DNA of 64,000 nucleotides from Ostrinia nubilalis (GCF_963855985.1 NC_087096.1:8122001-8186000), one strand, 5' to 3'; shown: positions 1 through 13,146, numbered from the stretch's first letter. Translations and numbers: made by a program. Notes: generated from the letters alone by a model not told the origin.

Positions 1-2500
1 TTGTTTACTCCACATATTGCCATTAATTATCGAATACGTAGGAAATATGAACGTGTTTTGATTGTAATTATCTACACAACTATGTCCCATATTAGGTATG
101 ATGAGCATGGTACTTATAAACTCAATGTTATAAAAAATAAATTTTTAGCTAATATTACGTGTCCAAGTTGAAGTTGTCACCGTATGAAGTCGGGTAAAAA
201 TTATGAATTTATTTTCAGTAGGTATTTTATTAGTTAGAATGCTTATTATGATTCTAAAAAAGACAAATAAAGGTTTGACGATCTTACGGTACAAAGCTTA
301 AAGTTTCTTCCAGCCGAGCTAACCCATCTCGTACCTACTAGAACGCCTCCAAATGGCACTATTTAATTTATTATTCATTACTGTATTTAACTAAATGTAT
401 TTATCCCTATTAGTCATTACTCAAAAGTTTACAATTATTACTTATGATTCTAAATTATTGTGGTTAATAAAAAACCAATATTAAAATAATTTCATTGACG
501 TCGATGCGCGATGCGACATCTTTAAAACCAAACATCCAATCGATGGTGCAGTCATATTGAAATGGCATTGTACCTATGCCTGAAATACCTACACAAACTT
601 TATTTTAAGTAAGTAATACTCTTTATTTGATTTGGGTCTTATATCCTCTTGGATATGAACCTACAGATCAAGCATCAAAAGTTGCTTGAGAAAGAGTAGA
701 TTGTCATTTCCGATTATTTTTCATCTAGCATATTTTTTTTTCAATAATGAAGCAGAAACTTCTGAAAATTAAGCCTGAAGAGTTCGTTTCTTCACGAAAA
801 CGCGCGCTGATAACGACCGACATCATGTTTTATGACGCTTTTGCAGCATCGACGCGCGGCGTTATCAAAGTTGTCTCTACAAACATACGAAGATGGATTA
901 CTTTATTATATTAACGACGTATAAAACTCAAACAACGATCGCTCTACGTAAATAAATAACAGTCATAAAATGATTCATTTCTTTACGCGAATTTCGTCCT
1001 ACCTAAATATCGCATCTGACTAACGAATAGATTACTTGTGACAAAGTAGGTAAGTACAAGTACTAATAACTTTCCCTCCCTAAACAGAAATGATAACAGT
1101 AAAGCAGTATTAATTAAAATGTAAACATTACCAAATAATGTGTCAGATTAAGAAACATAATAAGGGATTACCGAACTCTAGCTACCTACCTACTTACTAT
1201 GAAAGTTGTGATGTTGATTATGTTATGTACAACTCCTTAATTATAAAAAAAACTTTATTGCACAAAAATGATACAAAAGGTGGACTTAATGCTAAAAGCA
1301 CCTTAGAAGGTGTAAATAGTTTTCACAATTTATTTCTGACTCATAATAAGATTGAACAGAGTACCTGAGTATAACAAATGTTCAGGAATGCTGTTAGCTA
1401 GGTTTTAGGATTAATGCTTTGAGATTTTAAACAACAGTTCTAGCTCGACCGACTAGCTCACTGCAGGAGTAAACATTAAGAGATTAATCTTTGTATCACT
1501 ATTTAAATAATACGCATATTGGGTTTACTAAACATACAGATATACATTCCTAGTATTACTCGGTGGTGTTTATACTTACCACTTTGGCTGATTAATCATC
1601 GCCATAAAAGATGTAAAGTAATGGACAACACGCATAAGTTGTAATATTAAGTTAAATTATGACTTAATTTAAAGTTTAGATCACACACATTACACTAGTT
1701 TTTATTTCACCTCAATCCATCCAGTATTACCGAAGATAGAGCCTCGAGAAGTTTACGGACTTTTTAAAATTTTCAAAAATTTCCAATATTCGCGCGTGAC
1801 GTCACAACATGATTTTGCAGCCCCCGCGCGTTAACCCATTGACCACTTTTTGTCTTTTTCCAACTAAAATAAAATTTTACCTAACTGACAACTGTTGTTA
1901 GTTGTCATCGTTCAATCACATTTCAAACTAGGCGCTAAAAAAGTAACCATTATTATGCCACCTATTGCCAATTTTGTGCACTATGAAGCCATTTTTACAT
2001 TTATGCACTTAAATATAATTTTTCTGGAAAAATAACCAAGTTTGTGTCTCTGTGCTCAATAACGAGTAAATTGTCCAGTTATTTGTTAATTTTATTTGGA
2101 AAGTTTTCCGGAATTTTTGAAAATTGGTGAATAAATAGATTTCGCTATGTTCTTTCCGAATTTTATGACCTCGTTTATAGCCACGCGCGCGCCCGCCTTA
2201 TTGAAAAAAATCCGCCTTAAAAAGGTTTTTGACAACTACTTTTTCATTTTATAATTTTTGGGACATAGACAAGCTAAGAAGCTTTGATAAATGTGATAAA
2301 TTTCATGTAATGGAAGTTAAATAGATTTAGAGTTGTGAAACAGTCAAATTAATGTACCTGCTAAATTGCGAGTTCTTTTTTCTTTGGTCATGGCAGGACA
2401 TGCTGCCGGGTGTCCTAAATATGCTGAAGTATAAAAAAATTCGCGTTGCTGAAGTATACATTTTTTTTTGTCTTGTTTGTTTCTACATTACATAATTGTA
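1..2500. other. Non-coding flank, no gene recognised
   Basis: No exon with coding character on either strand. The longest ORF (1138-1368) is AT-rich, low-complexity and matches nothing I recognise. A segment at 2099-2152 is an imperfect inverted match to 3368-3424 (shared core around 'gaaaattggtga' and 'tagatttcgctatg'). This suggests remains of an old inverted-repeat transposon spanning roughly 2.1-3.4 kb, into which the next two elements were inserted. Confidence 0.5.
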
Positions 2501-2833
2501 TCCTACTAATATTATAAATGCGAAAGTTTGGATGTCTGGAAGTTTAAAATAAAGTAAAGTAATGTTTATTTCTCACCAACATAACAGATAATATTATGAT
2601 AACAAGCAATCAGGAAAAACAAAAAGTAAGAATGTTGGTGGGTTGATACCTGAACTAGGAAGATTCCTGTGTCTCAGGTTTGTTCCTCTTTCACGCAAAA
2701 AGTACTCAACGGATTTTGTTGAAACTGTACAATATTATTGTTTTGTTTGTAACCCAGATTAACATATAGGCTATAATTTATGCCGATCTGTGACACTAAA
2801 TTTCACGCGGGTGAAGCCGCAGGCAAAAGCTAG
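2501..2833 (+). mobile_element. Helitron-like (Lep1-type) non-autonomous element
   Basis: It starts with TC just after an A (TCCTACTAATATTATAAATG) and ends in CTAG followed by T, the Helitron end rule. The body ('gcgggtgaagccgcaggc', 'aaaagctag') is a repeat style widespread in Lepidoptera. About 145 bp at 2537-2682 interrupts the usual consensus order and looks like a secondary insertion. Helitron assignment is from end structure and recalled family features. Confidence 0.6.
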
Positions 2834-2859
2834 TCGTGAAATAAATAGGAAAGTTTAAG

Positions 2860-3270
2860 GTTCTGAAACGTAACGCCTCATAAGAAGGCTCAAGGTCACC
2901 CAAAGGGTGATGGAGCGGGCTATGCTCGGGGTTTCCCTGCGTGATCGAATCAGAAATGAGGAGATCTGCAGGAGAACCAAAGTGACCGACATAGCATGCA
3001 GAATTGCTAAAATCAAGTGGCAGTGGGCGGGACACATAGCTCGTAGAGACGATGGCCATTGGGGCAGAAAATTTCTTGAGTGGCAACCACGGGCTGGAAG
3101 ACGTAGCGTGGGCAGGCCTCCTACTAGGTGGACCGACGATCTGGTAAAGGTCGCGGGAAGAACCTGAATGCGGGCAGCGCAGGACTGTTCATTATGAAAA
3201 ACCTATGGAAAACCCAAAGGCCTCTCGCCTTTGTCCAGCAGTGAACGTCATTTGGCTGTAACGACGAAAT
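2860..3270 (+). mobile_element. 3' tail of an RTE-type non-LTR retrotransposon
   Basis: The + strand reads as the C-terminal tail of an endonuclease/reverse-transcriptase polyprotein (motifs [49 protein letters not shown]). Identity with tails seen at 28.5, 33.1 and 37.6 kb supports a family repeat. Only the 3' end is present, as expected for 5'-truncated retrotransposition. A premature stop after AGRT shows decay. RTE clade is inferred from recalled lepidopteran sequences. Confidence 0.7.
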
Positions 3271-3429
3271 AGGAAAGAATGTAACTATCAAAAATCTTCT
3301 CTAAGGCAGCATTTTTCCAATTTCGCAACGAGCGCGGCAATCACACTTAACTAACAGACTAACAGAGAGCATAGCGAAATCTATTTTAATCACCAATTTT
3401 CAAAACTCTCGGAACACTTTCCAGGTAAC

Positions 3430-4139
3430 CACGTTAATTTGTACCAAACGACTGGACTATAATTAAATTGATATAAAAATTTGGGTACATCTTCTCAAAA
3501 ACAAAAGAACTGGTGCTAAAAGGGTTAAGTGACGCTTTGACATTTGTAGAGGGCCTTGTAGAAGGGGAGGCTATGGTGCTGAATGTGGATTAACTCGAGT
3601 GTCATAGTAACTTATTAGACTGCTAAGCTTGATGATAAAAAGAAAAATATTTTATTCAATGTACGATGGTACGATGATAATTAGAAGTCCGAACTGCAGT
3701 TGTCACGTTGCATTGCTACGCGCCAAAGCAGATTTTCGTTGTGCTGAAAAAGTTTAGTTTATCTTTTCATTAAATGATAGGTAAATAGGTGTACCAGAAT
3801 CTCATGGCAAACAAAAATATTGGAAAAGTGTGTCTTTCATATGGCAAATGTATATGGCTTTATTGTCACCTGTCAAAGTAAATCAAGTGAACTGTCAGTC
3901 GCTGCAGAAATTTTGTAATCTCTTCATGCCTATTTGTTATTTTTGTAAAAAAGTCGAAAAAGCTCAAGCAAGTCATATTGTTTTCAATGTGTATTGTAAA
4001 ATAAGGCATAATTCAAAGTCAATCTTTGATTTTAAAGCGCGTCGTTGAGTTGACAGTAAGTTGGAGTGAAATTGGATACATTTAGTTTATTGCCTAACAG
4101 AAGGAGGGTTTTTTTTAAATATTATTCTTATAATATATG
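3430..4139. other. Non-coding stretch
   Basis: AT-rich with no recognisable gene. A 72-codon ORF at 3830-4048 shows no family features. Confidence 0.45.
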
Positions 4140-4234
4140 GTTTAAACAAAACGTGGGATTTTTTTAAATCTCAGGTCTTTTGAACGCACATCAAAAGACC
4201 TGAGATTTAAAAAAATCCCACGTTTTGTTTAAAC
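4140..4234. repeat. Perfect 44-bp inverted repeat (hairpin)
   Basis: Bases 4140-4183 and 4191-4234 are exact reverse complements with a 7-base loop (acgcaca) at 4184-4190. Each arm begins or ends with GTTTAAAC. RNA from either strand would fold into an uninterrupted 44-bp stem. It could be a very short MITE or a small-RNA hairpin; the perfect pairing implies a recent origin. Confidence 0.85.
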
Positions 4235-7092
4235 AGTAAGCGAAAAAAAAGTGACTTGAAAATGGAATACAAAATGATAAGGTATGGTAAATGATAAGTC
4301 TTTATCAATGAAGAAGCAGAAGTTCAATTTCATGTGTCCTCCATCTAGATGTTGGAACTAAACTAAACTAGCCTAGGCTAGTTTCCATCGTCACTCAAAG
4401 TTTGGCTGCGGTCTCAAATTTGGACTTAATTGAGGTATTTTTTGGGTGAGAGACATAAGAACTAATGCCGTTTTATATCAAAAATTCATACTTAAATGTA
4501 ATCAACCAGGTACAAAGTATTTCCTCGTATGTTAGTCTGCCACTCTTTAGTAAGTCCCGAAATCCCCGCTTCGGCTCCCCTACTAACCATTCTAACCATT
4601 GTACACAGATAATATCTTACATGCAGCTTTTCATGTTACTACGTCACATTTTCAAAATCCGCGCGGAAAATCGCTCCGAGCAGAAGAGCGCACTTTGAGC
4701 TTGAATATTTCAGTCATTTTTAAAGATATCAAAAAAGTAAAAATACAGTATTCATTCTAATTTTTTGTAGTTTTTTTTGGCATCTTCAGCAAAAATTGTG
4801 CGCCATGTCCATTAGTAAAATAATAATAAAATGCTTTGCTACCAACCATCTGGTAAACAAAATACAGGAGGATTTACTTTTTTCATTTTATATTATTCAT
4901 TTCGTAATAACAATATACATGCACATTTTCATAAAGTTTTTTCACAGTTTTAATTAAATCAAATACTGAAGACTGATATAACTTAGTTGTACCATCTAAA
5001 TCTACCCGTACTCGTTTAATCGTTGAGTCAGAAAACGTTATTCATGTAGTTACTCGTAGAGATGTATTACAGTAACACCCAAATGTTAAATTAAATATTT
5101 TTTAAATTGAGTCATAGCTAAAGAGACAACGAGAGCGATCAGTGTACCTAATATAAATATTAATAATTGGACTCTATTTAAGATCCCTATAATATGAGTT
5201 TTTTTTTCTTATAATATGAGTGAAATACTCTTAAGTTAATTTGCTAACAAATTCTAAAAAAGAAATAACAAATAAGGAACCTCACAACTTATAATGACAA
5301 CGTCCGTATTTTTAATTTGGTACTTGGGCACTTAGAGAATATGATTTGTACCTACCACCTGGGTAATAAAATCCGTTGTTTGAGAAGCGGCCTCTACCGC
5401 GTGTACAAAGATAGTTCATAATTCAAGACCATGACAATAATTGGTGTATTGTTTGACTGGCGCATATATTTATATATTTATTTTTGCCAAGTGTCACATG
5501 ACTTTCAACGTAGTAAATTTTATATTGGTTAATTTTCTTGGTGATTCAAATGATTACAGCTATTAACATGGGCAACTAACCACAATAGAACATTAGTCAA
5601 GTAGGTAACTGTATTATTAATTAAACAATGAGCTTTTAGACAGTGTATAATGGTTAGACATAACAAAAAATGTTTCAGTGTTATTTAATAATGCTACCAA
5701 AAAGGTACCTAAAAAAAATCAATATTTGAAAAAAAAATGGAAATTCTTTTCAGCGCCTTTAATAATACCAAATTTTTGTTTTGATGTGTACTTACTAACG
5801 GTTTTATATTAATACTAACTCAAATACTTAGTACCTACTTTTGTTTCGTTGATTAACACGTTATACTTTAATTGTGTTACGAATCTTACAAAGTTATTAG
5901 CAGTTTTGAATACTGATCACAATTTTCAGGCACCTCAGATTATCAGGCTTTAATCCGAAATCTACATGCAAGTATAGGTGTAGGTACTTGGACTTATTTA
6001 AGCAGGCTAAGGTTGAAACGAAACGGGATAAATATTTTACTTCCCTCCAATGAGCTTTATCTAGCAGAGAATTTTCTAAATGCAAACTTACTTTTGTGTA
6101 GGTCTGTTGAACGTGCACATAGTTGACGGCTTAGCAGTTAATCTAAGAGTAAATCTTTGGTATCTCAGCGAATTGGTTCATAATGTTATCAGGCAAATAT
6201 TAGCATTGTTGTCGTTAGCAGCACCGCCGACCTTGCGACACACGTATGGATCCATATTTTAACCTAATAATCGCATACACCTGGTGTTGTTTTTTTACGG
6301 TGTGCAAAGGTTACTTCACTTGCTCCAAATAGGGCTAGTATGTATACATAGTATATTAAACAAACATGCCTGCCGTTTACTATGATATCTATTAGGTAAT
6401 AAAATAATGCTAATCTCATTTAAGTCGATTAGGTGCACGTCATTCACCACTTTAAATAACTTCTGATTCATCTTTGATACGCACCCAATCACAATTTATC
6501 ATAAGCTAGTGAAAATAGAGCTAGGTGGAAAATATCCATTACAATTAATATGTAGTGTTTGATGAATTGTAATTCTTATCTAAGGACTTTATTACAACGA
6601 AAAATAATTAATATGCGGGAAAATGCATTTTCCTCTTGTCTGAGTAATAATAATAAAACAGACAATATTCGCAAGAGTAACTTTAAGCACAGTTCTTAAT
6701 TTATTAAATAAAACTTATAAGACCCATAAAAACTTAAAGGACCCGTGTATGTGGCACCCAGAATTAATATTCCTTTATGCCAAGCCCTAATATGCAATGT
6801 TTGTCTCATAAGGTAAAGCAAGTTTTTACAGATTTGCAACCGGAAAATATTAGATTTTTGAGTCATACGTGTGGGTTTCCTATAAAATACCTATATCCAT
6901 CGTTTGTGTCAACAGTTTAATCGACTGTGTACTACATTTGTCTGTTGTGTCTTGTTTTAATATCCGTGATAGAATCTGGCACCGATACGAATTGCGAAGT
7001 CATAAGTGTGCTTTTTATTGAGCACTGGCTTAACCAATATCTTATTTGCCTTGGAGATTTTTTTCTACACCTATCCATTTTTTGTCCGCAAG
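4235..7092. other. Non-coding region upstream of the channel exons
   Basis: No coding exon can be supported. The missing 5' exons of the channel gene (signal peptide and extreme N-terminus) should lie here or further left. I checked the hydrophobic reading at 6921-6990 and rejected it: there is no ATG, an in-frame TAA sits just upstream, and its donors do not give the phase needed by the exon at 7093. Confidence 0.4.
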
Positions 7093-7279
7093 GTCTGCGC
7101 TGGAGTGTCCGTCCTTGGACAATGGTGACAGCTACACTCAGTCCGAGTTCCTCTCGCGGCTCGCCAACGAGTGCCGCTACGACCGACTGCTGCTGCCCAC
7201 CTACCAGACCCGGGACGTAGTCTACGTCCACGCCAGTGCATACGTGTACTTCATTCAACCCGCAGAGGCCCACGATTTG
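7093..7279 (+). CDS. Channel exon a: start of ligand-binding domain
   Basis: Acceptor 'gtccgcaag' and donor 'gtgaga'. Encodes SALECPSLDNGDSYTQSEFL and a YVYFIQPAEAH strand. It requires two bases from an unseen upstream exon, so it is not the first exon. Confidence 0.82.
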
Positions 7280-10200
7280 GTGAGATTTGCAATTTATATC
7301 GAAGTTGCAAAGCGCATGCAAAGTTGGAATCGGTAAATTATAATATTAATTGACTTTGCCATCTACAAAGATCTCATAACAACTTTCTTGTTTCATATCT
7401 TTTTCAGAATTTCAAATTGCACTTTCTTTTGCAATTGCGTTGGACCGATCCACGGTTGGCCTACACTCTATATTCGCCCGAGCGATCCAAGATCATCGGC
7501 GAGAGTGACTTGCGGCAGCGCATCTGGGTGCCGCACCTGTACATGTCCAACGAGCAGTCGTCCAGCCTCATGGGCACCGACAGCAAGGATGTGCTCATCT
7601 CCATCGCGCCAGACGGCGAGGTGCTGTTCAGCCGAAGGATGCAAGCAGTTCTCTATTGTTGGATGAACCTGCAGAAGTTTCCGTTCGACGATCAAACATG
7701 TTCAATGAATTTAGAAAGCTGTGAGTAGTACTTAATGCAGTACCTATTACAATTTTTTATTCGTATAGATCTGTTCTAAAAACGGCAGTTTCATTTCTAA
7801 CATAACGACAACTGTTTTCTGAAATAGCTTGATGATCATTAATTTATTATTCATTCTAAGGGACAGTCGAATAACAACATTAACAACCCTATTGATAGTA
7901 CCGTCAACTGTAATAGCCATAATGGTCTAATAATGTACGTGAAGGTCAGACATTACTAAACTTTGCTAAGTATTGTCTTAGGTAGGTACGTACCTTCTTA
8001 AGACATTTTTTTTAAATCACTATTAATACCTAGCCGATAACTAATCAGGGCTTTAGGTAGGTACTAATGGCGGCTAGATAATAAACAAGCCATTTAATGT
8101 AAACGTAAATACTATTTTTTTTTACAGGGAAATATAATGCATCGATATTACGGCTGATGTGGGAGCGAGACAACCCAGTCCGATTGTCTTCGGAGTTGCA
8201 TCTTACTGAATATTCCCTAATGGATTTTTGGACAAACGAGTCCGTTGTCCGAGGAGATATTGTAAATATGCGACTCGGGGGAGGTAGATGTAATGTCATT
8301 TTCTATGTTTGTGCCGTTTTGTATTTTTTTATTGGGGCTTTCCTGATGTCACTATAACTTAAAGCCTTTAATAAAATGGTGACATTATTCCAAGCCTCTT
8401 GTAGAACATAAATTTACATAATTCGTATGTTACAGCGGGAAATTACAGCGCTCTCAAGTTCACCTTCAAACTAGGCCGAGAAGTAGGCTACTACCTCATG
8501 GATTATTTCATTCCGTCTATGATGATAGTTGCCATGTCGTGGGTCACGTTCTGGCTGCAAGCAGATGCTTCAGCACCTAGGATTACTTTAGGTAAGTTAT
8601 TAAATAAATTCTATAAACCCAACAGAAATTAAAGAAGATATTTATTTTACAAGGAGAGTCCCAGATAGGTCACTTTGTTTGTGGAGGAATTTCCTTAAAC
8701 CCGGGATTACGGTTTTCTAACTTACACTGTATTTCGAAAGGCATCTATCTACCTACTTGTGCGTATAAATCATTGGCAATTCAGTAAATCCAGAACTACC
8801 TGGTTGTGACAGAGTCTAAACTACGAGTACTACGAGACGAGTAAAATAGTTGAAATGCAAAGTTACCTGAAATCTGTGATCTATTTCAGGAACAAGCACC
8901 ATGTTGTCGTTCATCACTTTGGCGTCTTCCCAAGCGAAGACTCTACCAAAGGTTTCATACATCAAGGCGAGTGAGATATGGTTCCTGGGATGTATTGGAT
9001 TCATTTTCTCTGCACTCGTGGAATTCGCTTTTGTTAATACCATCTGGCGAAGAAAGTAAGTAAAAAAAAACAGTTCTCAGTTGAAAATTATTTGGAACAG
9101 AAAACCCAATAATTTAAAATCTGTATTGATGTAGAATGTTTTTTACACATTCAAGATACCAATGTTAGAAGTTACGTAGAAACAGGATATTTGATGAACG
9201 AATGTCATAAATTTTAATTAAAAATGATAGACGGCTTTGCTTACGTTATGCATCAGCTCGATATTAACAAATGTTTGTATACTTCAGTAAACACGAGAGT
9301 ATAGGCACATGACACTGTTTACCAAGTAGTAGTGCGGTGTGGTCCTCTGCTAAGACTATCTCCGTGTGTCAAAAGTAGCCTTAATAGATCAATCACTGCT
9401 GCGCACGCGCCGCGCCGTCACATGTCTTACCTACACATGCTAGGCCTAATTGGAGTATTATATTCGTCAAGTACAACGATCTTTGCACATTCTGTCGTTA
9501 TTCTCGAAACTCAATTCAAGCTGAAGGGCTATCTTGGCTGATCATACCTTTAATAAAAGTTAATCTAGAATACGGTCTTAAGTATTTCTGTCGTCTTTAT
9601 ATTTATTCTATTCATGCCACATTTCGTTAGAATACATATTAGGTAGGTATACACGACTAGGCTTGATTTGATTTCGTCTTACTGTAAAATGACATTAATA
9701 AACCTCATAATTGAAATTCCAGGAAAGTGGTTAACCTGAAGAAGGTGAACAGCAAGTACATTCTAAAGAGCACGCTGACACCGCGGCTGGCGCGCAAGGA
9801 GCTTCAGAAGGAACTTCAGGAGTCTTCACCACAGCTCACCAAGTCGCGCTCCTGCTCCTCGCTCAACCAGGACCACAGCTCCGACCCCGCCGGCCCGGGA
9901 TACAACAACTACCTTACAGTACACGTGAGTGGAATTATGATTTTTTTTCTACCATGGAGTGTGATTTAAGTGATATCAAAATTAAAACTCGTTAATTCTT
10001 TCGGAGACCAAGATTCATTGGATTGTACAAAATAGGCAATTGTTTATTATGTTAGATACCTACATTATATTATGATTACTTATATCTTTAGAGAATTTCA
10101 TGTGAGAAAATAACCCACATCTGTTTAGTTTAACTGAGTTCAATGTCCCGATGCATTTAATTACCTATGACAATAGGTATCTTCAATGTTACTTATGTCA

Positions 10201-10837
10201 ATATGTAAGTAGATTTTGACTTGTTACACTGTAGGTTTACCATTGTTCGTATTCAAACTCAGAACTATTAATTTTTATGTCTGTGGCATAATTTTTTTAA
10301 CGGCCCGGTGCGTAATTATGCTCATAAGAATCGTGCGTTAGTAATATTTTTTCCTTTGAAAGTCACCTGTAAACATGTTTACTCCGTTAGATAGCAATTT
10401 TTTATCTATCCAGCGATATTGTTAACTGTCGAAACTTTATGAACCGTAGCACTTTCCGACTGAATACTTAACCTGACAAAGTGAATCCGAGTTCCCCTGG
10501 GAAAATCGATAATTTCAATTTAAAAAAAATAGTTTAAATGCGACTCTTATTGTCTTCTCCATTCTAAACAATGTCCCCTTAATATCCCCAGAGCTTCCCA
10601 TCGGCCCTGAACCTGCCGACGATCACGACGCAGAGCTTCGACGAGCTGGTGCCGAGTGGCAAGCAGCAGCCGGGCGCCGGCAGCGACAACTCGGACGAGC
10701 CGCCCAAGCACCACACCTGGACCACCATGACCCCGCAGGAGATCGCCACCTGGATTGACAAACGCTCCCGAGTCCTCTTCCCGCTTCTATTCATTTTCTT
10801 CAACATCATCTACTGGACCTTCGTCTACTGCCTATGA
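7093..10837 (+). CDS. Cys-loop ligand-gated chloride channel, pHCl/CG12344-like (5' partial)
   Basis: A subunit of a pentameric plasma-membrane anion channel. Seven exons join in phase: 7093-7279, 7408-7720, 8128-8283, 8436-8591, 8890-9055, 9723-9924, 10592-10837, giving 474 residues to the stop. Seen: ligand-binding domain; Cys-loop with Cys146 and Cys160 separated by 13 residues (CWMNLQKFPFDDQTC); LESWKYN after the loop; M1 near 237-259; M2 (APRITLGTSTMLSF) from about 265; M3 near 300-322 (VEFAFVNTIWRR); a loop of about 130 residues rich in S, P and K; M4 at the C-terminus ending TFVYCL. The sequence most resembles the insect group containing pH-sensitive (pHCl), Hodor and CG12344 channels rather than GABA or glutamate receptors; I cannot choose the orthologue by eye. 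The N-terminus and signal peptide are not found. The gene converges on the kinesin. Confidence 0.88.
7408..7720 (+). CDS. Channel exon b: ligand-binding core and Cys-loop
   Basis: Acceptor 'ttttcag' and donor 'gtgagt'. Contains LRWTDPRLAY, WVPHLYMSNE and both Cys-loop cysteines. It ends on T of a Trp codon completed by the next exon. Confidence 0.9.
8128..8283 (+). CDS. Channel exon c: end of ligand-binding domain
   Basis: Acceptor 'tttacag' and donor 'gtagat'. Encodes KYNASILRLMWERDNPVR and SLMDFWTNESVVRGDI, the loop C side of the extracellular domain. Confidence 0.87.
8436..8591 (+). CDS. Channel exon d: M1 and start of M2
   Basis: Acceptor 'gttacag' and donor 'gtaagt'. Contains KLGREVGYYLMDYFIPSMM, WVTFWLQ and the M2 entrance ASAPRITL. 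Confidence 0.9.
8890..9055 (+). CDS. Channel exon e: M2 pore and M3
   Basis: Acceptor 'tatttcag' and donor 'gtaagt'. Contains GTSTMLSFITLASSQ (M2), LPKVSYIKASEIWF and M3 ending NTIWRR. Confidence 0.9.
9723..9924 (+). CDS. Channel exon f: cytoplasmic M3-M4 loop
   Basis: Acceptor 'attccag' and donor 'gtgagt'. Encodes VNLKKVNSKYILKSTLTPRL, a basic and serine-rich loop, then YNNYLTVH. Confidence 0.85.
10592..10837 (+). CDS. Channel last exon: loop end, M4 and stop
   Basis: Acceptor 'atcccccag'-like (cccag). Encodes MTPQEIATWIDKRSRVLFPL and M4, then TGA. The protein ends directly after M4, as usual for this family. Confidence 0.9.
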   Translation, partial: SFPSALNLPTITTQSFDELVPSGKQQPGAGSDNSDEPPKHHTWTTMTPQEIATWIDKRSRVLFPLLFIFFNIIYWTFVYCL

Positions 10838-11205
10838 CGAATTAACAACAAAAACCCAGCCACGTCAAGTCTTACTCGGATAGGGAGTCAGTTACTCATA
10901 TAAATTGACCCGCTGTTGAACTACCTGCTGGGAATTAACTTTGAAATAATGATCGAGGAAAACAATACCGTCTTGGTTTTAACTTAGAACCGCAGTTTTG
11001 TATTGTCGACCATTGAAAAATAGGTATACTCATGCAATTACTCATATATATTTGCCTGACCATTAAAATCACTTTAATATAATTACCTACATGCGTTAAC
11101 TATGCATGTAGGTAGCGAATATCTAGGTAGTACCTAATTTTCAATGGTATGATCAAACTATGAAACTTTTCGTGGCCATATTTGTATTTTTGTATTAAAG
11201 TAAAC

Positions 11206-11211
11206 AATAAA
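11206..11211 (+). terminator. Candidate poly(A) signal for the channel gene
   Basis: AATAAA about 370 bases after the stop, preceded by ATTAAA at 11193-11198. It is a plausible cleavage signal; other AT-rich candidates are nearby. Confidence 0.45.
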
Positions 11212-13140
11212 GTTCCTCAATGTTTGAAATTGCGAGCCTTGCCTGGTAAAAGTCGATAGTCTTTGTAGTAGTTAGCATTAACCAGTAGCTCGGTTCATCT
11301 TACGATTAGAATAGTTAATTTAGATTACCCAATAATCTCTTTTCCTTATTTTTTGCGCACTAGGTAAAAAGTTGTCATTATAATGACAAAGTCTTCTCAA
11401 TGTCCACAAAAACGTTTCTAGAGAGATCTAGTCCATTAAAATGTTAGGAAAATAGTAGTAGATGTCTGTTGAAAATCACTGGTAACCTAGTGACGATAAA
11501 ATAGTGACGTTTTATAGTGGCGATATTCTTTAAAACAGTAGGTATTACTTTAAAAATGTTTCATAATACAATTTCAGTTAAGTAGGTGTTTACCTAAATA
11601 TTTTTATTTTATTACCTACTTTAAGTTTTAACTTTACATCGAAGAGTTTTTTAATGGCAGCGTTGCATTTACATGGTTGTGCATCGGATAAGTAGAAAAA
11701 ATCGGGATTTTGAAATCCCTAATATGCCTAATGAGATTATTTTTATGTAGAACAAAATAGTTATAGTTATTTATTAAGTAATTTAAGATCATGAATACTG
11801 TAATCTCATTAATACAAACATTTATTTTATTTTATTATTCTTTTTTGTCGCCATTTGAAGATGCAAGGATGTAGCTAACCTAGTAAATAATTTAAAAAAA
11901 CGAAACAATTCCCAAGACCTCAAATAATTCAGCTGTTTCAGTAAGTAAATACTCTCTGTTACCATAAAGAACAACTTGGTAACACACAGTTAAGCACCCA
12001 AAGATTTTATTTATCTTATATATTTACCTAGAATAACAAGATCGATCTTGATTATTAAATATTTTCTTAAAGAGGTTTTTCAGTCAGATAAAAACATTTA
12101 AGTGGATCACATTTAATTTACTCATAAACGAACACAACAAAATTACACAGAAAAACTAATAAACAACTTTGTATATTATTGATATTCATAAGAAACAATT
12201 AAATTCACTTCCCTGCTAAGCAATGATGGGTGATCGTTACAAATAATAGAGAATATTAAAGTCATTATAGCATTATTGCTAGTAATCGGTATCGGTTAAT
12301 CTTTACAGGATGAATAAAACAGTTAGGTACATATTTAATAATTTATGTAATGTCGTATTTGAATTTTTTCATAAGAAACAAAGGTCATGTTAATCTACCT
12401 AAGTTAAACGTAGCGTCTAAGACCGCATAAAACATACAGCCGATAACGATTACTTATAAGATCACCCATCGCTACTACATCACAATCTAAACTAATTGCA
12501 CTATTATTGAAACTAAGACAGTGCATCATACAAATAACACCCTTCTTTTATTGTAGCGGAAGAAGCAGGCATCCACTTTTCTATCGATTATATTTTACCG
12601 AATTCTTTAATATCTCTAAACAGCAATTTATCAAATTTTAAGGTTGTCTTTTGAAAATTTCACACAAAATCGAAAATAATATATAAATAATATTCGGCCT
12701 TGCGGCCTTGTTATATTTCTTGCTACGAGACTACGATATGTCGTAGCATCGTAGCTTTGTTGTAATCGATTAATTATGTAGTTAAACCACAGTAATTGTT
12801 ATTAATATTAAATGATGATAAATACATTGCAAAATCTGCAATATCATCTTCGAAAAATATGTTATTAGGCATTAGGCATTTCTTTAAGCATTCGATAATG
12901 GAGCACTCGGCAAACAAAAGTTTATAGTTAGTAGGTTTTATGCTGTTAATGGTTTGAAAGAGTTCTACATATTATATTCATTCCACAATGGTCACTCCAA
13001 ATCTATCATCTTAGCGAAAAATATTCATCTTTTTTCAGGAAAAGATGGATGTTACAAAGATCAGGACAAAACTTTAATTTATAACTTTCAAGACTAGTAA
13101 CCTGTTGAAAGTTATCCACTGGCAACATAGGTACAGCACG

Positions 13141-13146
13141 TTTATT
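13141..13146 (-). terminator. Candidate poly(A) signal for the kinesin
   Basis: AATAAA on the minus strand about 100 bases after the stop codon. A second minus-strand AATAAA is at 12547-12552. Confidence 0.35.

Noticed and set aside
6921..6990. Hydrophobic reading (YYICLLCLVLISVIESG) as the channel signal-peptide exon
   Set aside because: No ATG, an in-frame TAA just upstream, and none of its GT donors gives the phase needed by the exon at 7093.
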